Of a stretch of 27,508 nt of DNA, positions 12,680 to 20,158 are shown piece after piece (the first letter of the stretch is position 1; each line of letters begins with the position of its first letter). Location: IMG/VR virus record IMGVR_UViG_3300037133_000048, positions 1-27,508 of that record. One strand, written 5' to 3'. The position numbers were made by a program, and so were the translations under genes. A model generated the notes under the pieces. That model made no database searches, had not been told where the DNA came from, and saw nothing but the letters and a program-made list of their open reading frames with translations. Origin of the DNA: a virus.

Positions 12680-12865
12680 ATGGCTTATTCTAACCCACGC
12701 TCTATCGAGGTCTCGGACAACGCGCCGACTCACAAGCGCGTGTCCAAACTGCTGTGGTGCCGAGACTGCCGCGACGGTCGGCACAAGAGCTGCACCGGAA
12801 TCCGCCGCGAGCTTAGAAACGGGACACGGCCCTGCGAGTGCCCCGAGTGCAAGGAGAAGAAATGA
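12680..12865 (+). CDS. Small zinc-binding protein
   Basis: A 61-residue basic protein with WCRDCRDGRHKSC and CECPECKEKK, i.e. two cysteine pairs plus extra cysteines suited to one or two zinc ions. GGAGG lies upstream. The stop overlaps the next start. No recognised family. Confidence 0.6.
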   Translation: MAYSNPRSIEVSDNAPTHKRVSKLLWCRDCRDGRHKSCTGIRRELRNGTRPCECPECKEKK

Positions 12866-13074
12866 AAGCAGATGAAATTAGAAAGCTAAGGATTTGCCGA
12901 GCCGGTGCCTTAGACGCCCCCACGCCAGAATCCCTACTGGAATTCCAGTGTGCGATGCTTCAGGAGATCGCCGCCCAACTCGCCGAAATGAACACAGGCA
13001 TCGGCTCCCGCCTGTCTGCGGCCTTATCACCTTATGGTTTTTCTAGACAACCTAGTCCGAGGCCGCGAGGATGA
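12862..13074 (+). CDS. Hypothetical protein
   Basis: A 70-residue protein. The middle forms a likely amphipathic helix (SLLEFQCAMLQEIAAQLAEMNTGI). ATG overlaps the previous TGA, with AAGGAGAAGA upstream. The tail (SRQPSPRPRG) is basic and probably disordered. No recognised family. Confidence 0.5.
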   Translation: MKADEIRKLRICRAGALDAPTPESLLEFQCAMLQEIAAQLAEMNTGIGSRLSAALSPYGFSRQPSPRPRG

Positions 13075-13124
13075 CCCCCGCTAGTGTTGGTGATACTACC
13101 TATCACCCAGCTAAAGGAGCAAAC

Positions 13125-13406
13125 ATGAACCAGTTAGCGATAAAGGCAGCAGAGGAAATCGAGCGTACTTTATTCATGGCCGAATCAGAGTATCACCACA
13201 AGATCATGAAATCAGAGTCTTATTTTAGGGAGGATACTGCCGAGATCATCGACCGGGTATGCTGTGGGTCGCAGAAGGAAGCGGTGCAGGAGTTGGTGAA
13301 GGCGTGCAAGGACTTCGAGGAAGTAGTCAATCGTAATTGGGAATGCACCGAATGGGATAACCTGCGAGCAGCCCTAGCCCGTGTCACAGAAGGGGAGAAG
13401 AAATGA
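13125..13406 (+). CDS. Hypothetical helical acidic protein
   Basis: A 93-residue protein, almost all helical and acidic (MNQLAIKAAEEIERTLFMAE ... ELVKACKDFEEVVNRN). TAAAGGAGCAAAC precedes ATG 13125, which is therefore preferred over the upstream in-frame ATG 13071. Coupled to the next gene by ATGA. Confidence 0.6.
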   Translation: MNQLAIKAAEEIERTLFMAESEYHHKIMKSESYFREDTAEIIDRVCCGSQKEAVQELVKACKDFEEVVNRNWECTEWDNLRAALARVTEGEKK

Positions 13407-13621
13407 GCAACTTTCCCACAACGTGGACGCCGACTCCCTATAAATTCAAGGAGCCAAAGAAGAAGAAGAGAAGCGGGGGTGGCAGACTTTTAGTTTGCGC
13501 TTTCGTCGGATTGGTGGTAGGCTTGTTGTTGAGCGTTGTTACTGACTCGCCCATCTGGATACCTGCGGGGATCATCGCTACGTTTGTTCTATGGGCGGTA
13601 GGAGAGAAGGACGAGGGATGA
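13403..13621 (+). CDS. Small membrane protein with two helices
   Basis: A 72-residue protein. A basic N-terminal region (KEPKKKKRSGGGR) precedes two hydrophobic helices (LLVCAFVGLVVGLLLSVV and WIPAGIIATFVLWAV) and an acidic tail. The positive-inside rule puts the N terminus in the cytoplasm. Unknown function; a holin-like role cannot be excluded but it is far from the lysozyme. Confidence 0.65.
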   Translation: MSNFPTTWTPTPYKFKEPKKKKRSGGGRLLVCAFVGLVVGLLLSVVTDSPIWIPAGIIATFVLWAVGEKDEG

Positions 13622-13854
13622 ACAAATATTCAATTGAAGTGATACGCAGAGTGTTTGATGATAGCGAAGGTGTCTGTATCGAGGTCGGGAGCTGCCAAGA
13701 TGGGATTCCCGGGGTTGTCTCCATTTACACCACCGGAGAGAAGAACAAAGAGTGGTACGGGTCGCTGTATCTTGCGGTAGCCCCCGACCAGGCTCGGCTT
13801 CTTGCGGCGGCAATCCTCGCGCGCGCGGACGAAGCAGAAAAAGAAACGAAGTGA
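13618..13854 (+). CDS. Hypothetical protein
   Basis: A 78-residue alpha/beta protein with a beta hairpin-like first half and a C-terminal helix (VAPDQARLLAAAILARADEAEKE). ATG overlaps the previous TGA with GGAG upstream; the stop overlaps the GTG of the next gene. No recognised family. Confidence 0.55.
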   Translation: MNKYSIEVIRRVFDDSEGVCIEVGSCQDGIPGVVSIYTTGEKNKEWYGSLYLAVAPDQARLLAAAILARADEAEKETK

Positions 13855-13937
13855 GTGAAAAAATCCTACTCTTGGCGATTCTGTGGGTATTTTTAGTGGC
13901 ACCTGTTCTTGTTTTCAACAGGAGTAAATCCAGTTAG
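13851..13937 (+). CDS. 28-residue single-span membrane peptide, copy 1
   Basis: GTG 13851 overlaps the preceding TGA. The peptide starts MSEKILLLAILWVFLVAPVL, one transmembrane helix, followed by a basic tail VFNRSKSS. It is paralogous to the peptide at 14326-14412, and the two genes end with the same 20 bases. The Ser-Ser stop comes from a truncated palindrome junction (TCCAGTTAG). A membrane-active or regulatory role is inference. Confidence 0.65.
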   Translation: MSEKILLLAILWVFLVAPVLVFNRSKSS

Positions 13938-13947
13938 GACGGTGGGT

Positions 13948-14326
13948 ATGGCGATGACAAAGAAAGAAACAGCGGTAGTCGAGAACCTGAAACGAGAGCT
14001 TCGATTGAAGGGGGCTCTTCGGGCAACAACCAACGTAGAGCCCGACGTTCCAATCCCCGAACCCTCTTACGGGTCGGCAGGAAAACTGTCTAAAGGATTC
14101 ATGTTTGTAGGAGACAGAAGTGACTGGCCGAGGGTGGAACCCGCCTGCTCTTCTTCCGTGTGCCACAACTTCGGGCGGGGACGACCGCACCAACGCGCAG
14201 GAGCCCGCACGTCTGTACTCTACCCGACTACGCGCGCTACGAGCGATGCGGTACGCCGTGGAACAAGATTGCTGCCGTCGTCTTGCTGCCGTGTATGTGA
14301 TGATCGAAAAAGAGTTGGGGAAGTAG
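13948..14326 (+). pseudogene. Small phage protein interrupted by a +1 frameshift
   Basis: From ATG 13948 the frame reads MAMTKKETAVVENLKRELRL to VEPACSSSVCHNFG near 14173. It then becomes implausible (GRGRPHQRAGARTS). The frame one base later continues naturally (DRTNAQEPARLYSTRLRALR ... VMIEKELGK) to a TAG at 14324-14326 that overlaps the next gene's GTG. Removing one G from the GGGG in CGGGCGGGGACG would join them into a protein of about 125 residues. It may be a genuine mutation, a programmed shift or a sequencing error. Confidence 0.6.
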
Positions 14327-14412
14327 TGGGCGAGAGAATCTTAATTGCAGCGGTGCTGTGGGTGTTCGTAGTAGCCCCGGTGCTTGTGTACAACAGGAGT
14401 AAATCCAGTTAA
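14326..14412 (+). CDS. 28-residue single-span membrane peptide, copy 2
   Basis: GTG 14326 overlaps the preceding TAG. The peptide starts MGERILIAAVLWVFVVAPVL and ends VYNRSKSS. It shares the core LWVF-VAPVLV-NRSKSS with copy 1 at 13851 while codons have diverged, except for an identical 3' end. The stop lies in a near-copy of the palindrome (14403-14417). Confidence 0.65.
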   Translation: MGERILIAAVLWVFVVAPVLVYNRSKSS

Positions 14413-14417
14413 TAGAC
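14403..14417. repeat. 15-bp palindrome, near copy
   Basis: ATCCAGTTAATAGAC, two mismatches, containing the stop of the membrane peptide. A truncated version, ATCCAGTTAGGAC, ends copy 1 at 13928-13940. Confidence 0.6.
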
Positions 14418-14429
14418 AAAGGAGAACTT

Positions 14430-14630
14430 GTGGGCTTAATAGGAATGGATTTTATAATAAAGCCGGACGCGGCAAGGGGGACTCGAAAGACTGCCGACCT
14501 TCCCGGATGCTGTGGCCACCCCGACCACGAGGTCCCAAACTATACGTGCTTTGAAAACGGAGTGTATGAGCACGTCTGCCCCGGATGCGGATTTGTAACA
14601 GTTTTCACCGTTTGCAATCCAACTCTATGA
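14430..14630 (+). CDS. Small zinc-ribbon protein
   Basis: A 66-residue protein from GTG 14430 with GGAGAACTT upstream. GCCGHPDHEV and HVCPGCGFVTVF form a probable zinc site, a beta-hairpin zinc ribbon. Its stop overlaps the DNA polymerase start by ATGA, so it is translationally coupled to the polymerase. Unknown role. Confidence 0.65.
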   Translation: MGLIGMDFIIKPDAARGTRKTADLPGCCGHPDHEVPNYTCFENGVYEHVCPGCGFVTVFTVCNPTL

Positions 14631-16870
14631 GTGACAACCATTTCCATCTCGATTGGGAAACCCGCGCGGTCCCTCCTCTTGATGAGGTGGGACTCGACGT
14701 ATATCTGACCCACCCCTCAGCTCAGATCATCATGGGACAGTACGCCCGGGGGGATAGGGCTATCAAAATATGGGAACCCCACCTAAACTCTCAAATCCCC
14801 GCTGAGCTGGAAGATGCGCTGCTCGACCCGTTCACCATCATTCACTCTTGGGGAGCCAACTTCGAGCGACAGACAACAAAACAACTTCTGGGTATAGACA
14901 AACCTGTGTCCGAGTGGTTTTGCACCATGTCCCACGCCAGATACACCGGACTTCCCGGGACTCTACACGGGGCCGGAGAAGTTCTCGGGCTGGGAAACAA
15001 GGCTAAGCTGCGTCTGGGGGGAGGAAAAACTGGGACCGGCGCGCAAATGATACGATTATTTTGCGAAGCTACGGGATTGGGTGGTGAAGAAACTTTGTTC
15101 GGTCTCTCCGAGCCTACTTTCAATACCCCCTACACCCACCCCAAAGAATGGGCACAGTTCCGTGAATATGGCAAGATGGACGTTGAGGCGGAGAGAGCGG
15201 CGGGGAAGAAGCTGGCGCAATTCCCTATGTCTGAAGAGGAACTGGAAACTTGGAGGCTCGATAGCAAGATCAATGAGATCGGCTGGCCGACGGACTCTCT
15301 CCTGATTAAAAACGCCAAATTAATAGCCTTACGCGCGCGCGAACCCCTGCTGGCCCGGCTAAAAGAACTCGCTCAATTGGATAATCCTGAATCACGCAAT
15401 CAGCTTCTAGGGTGGGTACGGGAGTATGGCGGGTATTTGTTCGACTCTTTGGGCAAAGACTTCATCGCGCGCGCTTTGAATGGAGATTGCGACTTAACCC
15501 CCGTAGGACGAGAAGTCCTCGAACTTCGATTGCAAACCGCCAAATCCTCCATCTCCAAGTACACGGCACTAGCCGACATGACAGGGGCGGATGGACGCCT
15601 CCGATACCAGTATACCTACTACGGGGCGCATACGGGGCGCTGGGCCGCACATGGCGTCAACGTGGGCAATCTCTTGAGGCCAACTAAAGCGGTTGAAAAG
15701 AAGCTCGACCGGGCCATCGAACTTGTCCACGAAATGGACTACGAGGGGATTGTCCGCGAATTTGGGAAGCCTTTAGACGTAGCTGCCGGGGTCCAACGGT
15801 CGGCTTTCCGATCCCCAGACGGATACAAATTCGTCGTGGCCGATCTCAACGCAATAGAAAACAGAGTCCTAGGGCTTCTGGCTCGATGTGAATCCATCAA
15901 CCAAGTCTTCAAACAAAAATTCGTTTACCACGGGCCAGACTATCCGGAGAAGGAAATTCTCGACGGGATGGAATTTGATCTGGACCCGTACATTCAATTC
16001 GCAACTCGGATGTACAACATGAGCTACCACGATCTCTGGGTAGAGTGGAAGATTAAGGGAGACTCCAGCAAAAGAACGTTCTGTAAGCCTCCGGTACTTG
16101 GCGGAGGTTACGCATTGGGTCCGGGGGAAGAGAGAACGGACGTAGTGACCGGCCTGAAATACTGGACAGGTCTCCAAGGGTACGGACGAAATATGGGAAT
16201 CGAACTTCCAGCGGACGTGGCCGTGAAGTCAATTGCCGTTCTCAGAGAGGAGTGGAAAGAAGTACCTTGGCTTTGGAAGGACATGGAGCGCGCAGCGGCC
16301 TTCGCTATCCGGCATCCCGGGCACTTAACAGGAGTTGGGGTTCCGGAACTAAAATGGGAATTCGACTTGTTCGATAGACTGGGGCGTAAAGTTCAGGAGC
16401 CTATTCTTAACTTCCAATGTCTCAGCGACAAAGTTTTGTCCATGATCTTGCCCTCGGGACGCCCTTTGTTTTACTGGTCCCCCCGAGTTGAGACTCAGCA
16501 CAAAACATGGACAGGGGTACGGGACGGAAGAACAATTACCCGGGAATATGACCAAGATGTTATTTTCTACCACGCCAAAGACCCGAAAACCAAGCAATGG
16601 GTCGAGACTGATACGTTTGGTGGCCATCTAGTCGAGAACGGGGACCAAGGAGAGGCGCGGGATATTTTGGTTGACGGGATGAAAGAGGCCGACAAGATGG
16701 GGTTTCAGGTGGTCGGTCACACCTACGACGAGCTGGTCACTTTAGTTCCAATAACTTCCGGACTCGGAGTTAAAGAATTGTGCGGCTGTATGTCAAAACC
16801 TCACGCCCGGTACAAGGGACAGATGCCTCTGGCCGCCGAAGGGTTTGAGTCAAAAGTCTATAGAAAGTGA
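14627..16870 (+). CDS. Family A DNA polymerase with 3'-5' exonuclease
   Basis: A 747-residue replicative polymerase. The exonuclease domain is at the N terminus: Exo I as LDWETR (Asp9, Glu11), Exo II around IHSWGANFE, and Exo III as YGKMDVEAE. Polymerase motif A is VVADLNAIENR (about 404-414). Motif B is around SKRTFCKPPVLGGGYALG (about 482-499), and motif C is HTYDELV (about 698-704), where most family members have HDE. There is no 5' nuclease domain, as usual in phage enzymes. ATG 14627 is chosen because it overlaps the previous stop; the frame is open farther upstream but that part lies inside the zinc-ribbon gene. Confidence 0.92.
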   Translation: MSDNHFHLDWETRAVPPLDEVGLDVYLTHPSAQIIMGQYARGDRAIKIWEPHLNSQIPAELEDALLDPFTIIHSWGANFERQTTKQLLGIDKPVSEWFCTMSHARYTGLPGTLHGAGEVLGLGNKAKLRLGGGKTGTGAQMIRLFCEATGLGGEETLFGLSEPTFNTPYTHPKEWAQFREYGKMDVEAERAAGKKLAQFPMSEEELETWRLDSKINEIGWPTDSLLIKNAKLIALRAREPLLARLKELAQLDNPESRNQLLGWVREYGGYLFDSLGKDFIARALNGDCDLTPVGREVLELRLQTAKSSISKYTALADMTGADGRLRYQYTYYGAHTGRWAAHGVNVGNLLRPTKAVEKKLDRAIELVHEMDYEGIVREFGKPLDVAAGVQRSAFRSPDGYKFVVADLNAIENRVLGLLARCESINQVFKQKFVYHGPDYPEKEILDGMEFDLDPYIQFATRMYNMSYHDLWVEWKIKGDSSKRTFCKPPVLGGGYALGPGEERTDVVTGLKYWTGLQGYGRNMGIELPADVAVKSIAVLREEWKEVPWLWKDMERAAAFAIRHPGHLTGVGVPELKWEFDLFDRLGRKVQEPILNFQCLSDKVLSMILPSGRPLFYWSPRVETQHKTWTGVRDGRTITREYDQDVIFYHAKDPKTKQWVETDTFGGHLVENGDQGEARDILVDGMKEADKMGFQVVGHTYDELVTLVPITSGLGVKELCGCMSKPHARYKGQMPLAAEGFESKVYRK

Positions 16871-16898
16871 TTGACACGTCCCTGAATTGTGATATACT
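16871..16898 (+). promoter_or_regulatory. Strong sigma70-like promoter after the polymerase gene
   Basis: TTGACA (16871-16876), a 16-bp spacer and TATACT (16893-16898). It starts one base after the polymerase stop and is one of the best promoter matches in the window. Confidence 0.7.
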
Positions 16899-16918
16899 TC
16901 GGGGAGAATGGAGGAACA

Positions 16919-17341
16919 ATGAAGATCGTCATCAATAAATGCTTCGGGGGGTTCGGATTATCACCAAAAGCCCTCAAACAATACATGGCTTTGAAGGGTC
17001 GTAAGTGCTACTTCTTTAAGCACACCTACCCGGGGAATACAGACACGCCCATGAGTCTGGAAGAAGCAACCAAGACGGGCCTGTTCCTTGCCGCCTACGA
17101 TATCCCTAACCCCGGATGCCTGCGCAAGAAGGACCGCGACAGGCACTACATCTACGTCTCCGGAAGTGACGATGTGCGAACCGATCCCGACTTGATTGCA
17201 GTCGTGGAAAAACTGAAGGACGACGCCAACGGACCGTGTGCTAAGCTCCGAGTCGTCGAAATTCCAGACGGCGTCGAGTGGGAGATCGAGGAATACGACG
17301 GGATGGAATCCATCCACGAAGTCCACCAAAGCTGGTCGTAG
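16919..17341 (+). CDS. Conserved phage hypothetical protein (WEIEEYDG type)
   Basis: A 140-residue protein with the opening MKIVINKCFGGFGLS and ending PDGVEWEIEEYDGMESIHE, a combination I know from many unrelated phages as an uncharacterised protein. Motifs DPDLIAVVEKL and RVVEIPDG are also typical. The function is not established. GGAGG lies before ATG 16919. It begins a transcript from the promoter at 16871. Confidence 0.8.
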   Translation: MKIVINKCFGGFGLSPKALKQYMALKGRKCYFFKHTYPGNTDTPMSLEEATKTGLFLAAYDIPNPGCLRKKDRDRHYIYVSGSDDVRTDPDLIAVVEKLKDDANGPCAKLRVVEIPDGVEWEIEEYDGMESIHEVHQSWS

Positions 17342-17354
17342 ACAAGGGGAAAAA

Positions 17355-17522
17355 ATGACTGACTATATTTTGGTTTCAACGATGGCGCTCGCGTTTCTGG
17401 CGGTAATTTGGAGTCGCGACGAAGCACTCAATCTCGTCGTCAAGCTGCTTCTTCTGGTCCTGGCGGCGTGGGGTGCCTTTGAGTATGGGGTATCCGCCGG
17501 GTACCTTCCGAGAGTACACTAA
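17355..17522 (+). CDS. Small membrane protein
   Basis: A 55-residue protein with two hydrophobic stretches (ILVSTMALAFLAVIW and LVVKLLLLVLAAWGAFEYG) and a short polar loop (SRDEALN) between them. It lies 13 bp after the previous gene with AAGGGGAAAAA upstream. Unknown function. Confidence 0.6.
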   Translation: MTDYILVSTMALAFLAVIWSRDEALNLVVKLLLLVLAAWGAFEYGVSAGYLPRVH

Positions 17523-17524
17523 CC

Positions 17525-17539
17525 GTCCATTAACTGGAC
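17525..17539. repeat. 15-bp palindrome, exact copy (orientation A)
   Basis: GTCCATTAACTGGAC between genes 17355 and 17551, followed by AGAGGGGAAT. Confidence 0.9.
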
Positions 17540-17550
17540 AAGAGGGGAAT

Positions 17551-17763
17551 ATGAGCGATTCTTACACCGACGAGCACTTGGTACGACGCGGTTCGAGTTG
17601 TGACATTATCGAACGCTGTGCGGCGTTCATCCGCCAGATGGGGGATTTCGAAGGAGTTCTGGACTACGCCGATGACGAAGAGACTGGCGAGTTCCAAGAA
17701 ATGCTTCGAGCCCTCGAAAAAGAAGCTATCCGAATCATCGCAGAAGAAAGCCACCCAGTTTAG
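17551..17763 (+). CDS. Small acidic helical protein
   Basis: A 70-residue acidic protein (IIERCAAFIRQMGDFEGVLDYADDEE ... MLRALEKEAIRIIAEE), mostly helical. AGAGGGGAAT precedes ATG 17551. It is immediately upstream of the DUF2829-like gene. No recognised family. Confidence 0.55.
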   Translation: MSDSYTDEHLVRRGSSCDIIERCAAFIRQMGDFEGVLDYADDEETGEFQEMLRALEKEAIRIIAEESHPV

Positions 17764-17776
17764 ACGAGGAGGAATA

Positions 17777-17971
17777 ATGGCAGATATAAAGCAAGCTGCA
17801 AAGTGGATGCTGGAAGGCAAGAAGGTACGCCGAGGATTCTGGACGCAAGGTGAGTTTATCCGGCGCAGCACGGCTGGGTTCTTCCGCGACAGCGACGGTC
17901 ACGAAGTCGTCTGGCTGCTGGTTTCAGACCTTCTGGCCGAGGACTGGGAAGAGTTCGTGTGGATCAATTAG
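17777..17971 (+). CDS. DUF2829/Tad2-like small protein (possible anti-Thoeris)
   Basis: A 64-residue protein. The opening AAKWMLEGKKVRRGFW and the ending LLVSDLLAEDWEEF match the hallmark ends of DUF2829, the family of Thoeris anti-defence 2 (Tad2), which sequesters the cyclic ADP-ribose signal. Family members are usually somewhat longer, with a PW or SQTDLLA segment, here WLLVSDLLA. The central loop is short. Many DUF2829 proteins are untested, so the anti-defence role is inference. AGGAGGAATA precedes ATG 17777. Confidence 0.6.
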   Translation: MADIKQAAKWMLEGKKVRRGFWTQGEFIRRSTAGFFRDSDGHEVVWLLVSDLLAEDWEEFVWIN

Positions 17972-17982
17972 CCCCCAACGGG

Positions 17983-18687
17983 ATGAGTCTCGCCGTTAAT
18001 AGTGACTCCACAAGGAAGCTATCTCGCAAGTGTCCAATGTGCGAACGAGATTTGTTCTACAAATCGACGCACGGGTTTGACGCAGCAGTAAGAAATAATT
18101 CTTTGTGTAACCGTTGTTGCCAGAAAAAGAACAAGGAGACCAGATTTTTAGTTGAGATCGGGAACAAATGATGCATAAAATGCAACAAAATCAAATCTCT
18201 GTTAGATTTTTATGCTAACTCCAAAGAATACGACGGAAGGCAACGATATTGTAAGGAATGCCAAAATTCCTCCCGAAGGGAATGGAGTAAACAACATCCC
18301 GGTAGAGACGCGGAATCCACGAAAAGACACATAAACAAAGACCCCGACTCCCACCGAGAATATACCATTCTCTGGAAAAGAAAGTGGTGGGAAGAAAACA
18401 AAGATAATGTAGGACGAAGATACAAGATACGTTCTCTATGTGACGCCACCATAGAACAAGAAGATTGGCTCGTGGCTTGGGAAGAAGGAGATTGCCCCAT
18501 CTGCGGGATTCACATGACTAAGAGGGGCTGCGGTGATGGAGAAGCCTGCGTAGATCACGATCACGCGACACGAAAATTTAGAGGATTGATTTGTAGCGCG
18601 TGTAATAAAATACTCGGCATTGCAAAAGACAGCGAAGAAACCCTCTTAAACGCATCCGCATACCTGAAAAGGAGCAGAAATGAGTAA
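17983..18687 (+). pseudogene. Endonuclease VII-like homing endonuclease with in-frame TGA
   Basis: One reading frame runs from ATG 17983 (or GTG 17959) to TAA 18685-18687, interrupted only by TGA at 18169-18171. The first part contains RKCPMCERDLF and SLCNRCCQKK. Immediately after the TGA the frame continues with CIKCNKIKSLLDFYANSKEY and YCKECQNSSRREW, typical of phage HNH/endonuclease VII proteins. The C-terminal domain CPICGIHM ... CVDHDHATRKFRGLICSACN is a clear endonuclease VII zinc/catalytic core. There is no in-frame ATG between the TGA and the core's neighbourhood. Nonsense mutation, UGA readthrough or sequencing error are the options. Confidence 0.72.
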
Positions 18688-19639
18688 TTTAGCAGAGTTA
18701 ATGGCCCCGACTCGCCTCGAAGAAGTCTTTGGACAGGACGGCGCGAAGCGGGCTATAGCCTCTTGGGTAGCGAAAGACGACTTCCCCCGCTGCCAGCTTT
18801 ACACAGGGCCGGTCGGAACGGGCAAGAGCACACTGGCCGGGATCGTCGCGCGCCTCGCTCAGGGTAAAGACGGTTGGGAAGACACCGACATCCGGGAGAT
18901 CAACGCTGGGACCGTGGGCAAGGTTGACGACATGCGCGAGCTGGTAAAGGACTCCCTCAGCCGTCCATTTATTGGACGATACCGCGTGTTCATTTTGGAA
19001 GAGGCACAGAGAGCTACGGACGCTGCACAGGATGCAATCCTAGTACCTATGGAGCGCAACCAGAGTACCATGTGGATTCTGACAAGCTCCGAGCCCGAGA
19101 AACTACTGCCCGCGATCAAGTCTCGGTGCGCGGCGGCAACGTTTGAGATGAAGCCACTGAACCAGCAGAAGATGATTGAACTGTGCGAAAGGGCTTTAGT
19201 TGCGGTCAACCCGGCAGGGACTTGGAACTCTGACGAAGCCGCCGAGTTCCTGTACAAGAAGGAAGTAACGTCTCCCCGCGAAGTCCTTGGCTGTCTGGAC
19301 CAGTGGTTCTCCGGCGTCCCACTTGCGGAAGTAGTTCACAATTCAATCCACGAGCCCCTGTACGCGGACGTGGCGCGCGCCGTGCTTCGAGGAGACTGGA
19401 CGAAGGCCACAGGATTTCTCGGCAAGATCAAGACGGGAGACAGCCGGGCTATGACTTCGGTCGTGGCCGCTTTCTTAGGCTCAGCCCTTCTCCAAGAAAA
19501 CATAGGGCCGAGAGCCGACGCTTTGGCCACCTGCTTAGTCGGGCTGTCCAACAATCAATTCGTAGACGGTATTGCCTACGCCGCAACTAAAGCCTATTTG
19601 TACAAGACATGCAGAGCAATCTCAGGAGCTAACCGATGA
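18680..19639 (+). CDS. Clamp-loader-like AAA+ ATPase
   Basis: A 319-residue protein in the DnaX/RFC small-subunit style: PTRLEEVFGQDGAKRAI, Walker A GPVGTGKST (43-51), Walker B VFILEEAQRA (about 103-112, with Glu-Glu instead of the canonical Asp-Glu), sensor 1 TMWILTSSEPEKL and the SRC motif KSRCAA carrying the arginine finger (about 148). It should load a sliding clamp for the phage polymerase, but no clamp gene is recognised in the window. It overlaps the preceding frame by eight bases and the next by ATGA. Confidence 0.85.
   Translation: MSNLAELMAPTRLEEVFGQDGAKRAIASWVAKDDFPRCQLYTGPVGTGKSTLAGIVARLAQGKDGWEDTDIREINAGTVGKVDDMRELVKDSLSRPFIGRYRVFILEEAQRATDAAQDAILVPMERNQSTMWILTSSEPEKLLPAIKSRCAAATFEMKPLNQQKMIELCERALVAVNPAGTWNSDEAAEFLYKKEVTSPREVLGCLDQWFSGVPLAEVVHNSIHEPLYADVARAVLRGDWTKATGFLGKIKTGDSRAMTSVVAAFLGSALLQENIGPRADALATCLVGLSNNQFVDGIAYAATKAYLYKTCRAISGANR
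18963..18977. repeat. Palindrome variant inside the clamp-loader gene
   Basis: GTCCATTTATTGGAC keeps both arms exactly and encodes RPFIGR. It may be chance or an embedded binding site. Confidence 0.4.
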
Positions 19640-19833
19640 AATTCGTATCACTGAAATCAACCGGAATTGAGGTTTTCGTCAACCCCGCAAACGTGTATAT
19701 AGTGAGCCCCTCACCGAAAGGAGTTATCGGGGTCACCGCTCTAGTGTCCACGATGGGCACGCTCTTCGAGGTAGATGGAGCGCCGTCTGAGATTCGAGAG
19801 AAACTCGAAGGCAAAGATCAATCTATTTTCTAG
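19636..19833 (+). CDS. Hypothetical beta-rich protein
   Basis: A 65-residue protein: MKFVSLKSTGIEVFVNPANV, VSPSPKGVIGVTALVS, then GTLFEVDGAPSEIREKLEG. The order of three strands and a helix resembles the small FlbD-like fold, but this is a pattern impression only. ATG overlaps the clamp-loader stop. Confidence 0.6.
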   Translation: MKFVSLKSTGIEVFVNPANVYIVSPSPKGVIGVTALVSTMGTLFEVDGAPSEIREKLEGKDQSIF

Positions 19834-19834
19834 C

Positions 19835-19863
19835 TTGACACGCCGAGGCCGACGTGATACATT
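19835..19863 (+). promoter_or_regulatory. Promoter upstream of gene 19887
   Basis: TTGACA (19835-19840), 17-bp spacer and TACATT (19858-19863), two bases after the preceding stop. Confidence 0.65.
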
Positions 19864-19886
19864 TAATTGTCTAATAAGGAGGAAAC

Positions 19887-20153
19887 ATGAAGCAAATCGT
19901 CACCGTCACTGAAGTTGAAGGAGAGGGCCTCGAAGCTCTCTTGGGGCAGAATGTACTTCTCTTCTGTCTGAACTACATCTATACCGGAAAGATGGTCGGG
20001 GTTAATGATGTCTTCGTTAAGCTCCAAGACGCAAAAATCGTCTATGAGACCGGAGCGTTTTCCGATAAGAACTATAAGGACGCCCAGAACCTACCCGCCA
20101 ATGAATGGTATGTTCAAACCTCCGCTATCGAGTCCTACGGCCTCGGAAAGTAG
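19887..20153 (+). CDS. Conserved phage hypothetical protein
   Basis: An 88-residue protein with LLFCLNYIYTGKMVGVNDVFVKLQDAKIV and WYVQTSAIESYG. I recognise this combination as an uncharacterised protein found in many phages; the beta-rich core resembles a small Sm/SH3-like fold. Function is not known. AAGGAGGAAAC precedes the ATG, behind its own promoter. Confidence 0.72.
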   Translation: MKQIVTVTEVEGEGLEALLGQNVLLFCLNYIYTGKMVGVNDVFVKLQDAKIVYETGAFSDKNYKDAQNLPANEWYVQTSAIESYGLGK

Positions 20154-20158
20154 GCTTT

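Noticed and set aside
13403-13621. Two-helix membrane protein as holin
   Set aside because: It is on the opposite strand and about 10 kb from the lysozyme, and nothing beyond two hydrophobic helices supports it.
18963-18977. Palindrome variant in the clamp-loader gene as a functional operator
   Set aside because: Arms are exact but it lies deep in coding sequence with no promoter or gene start nearby; listed only as a low-confidence repeat.
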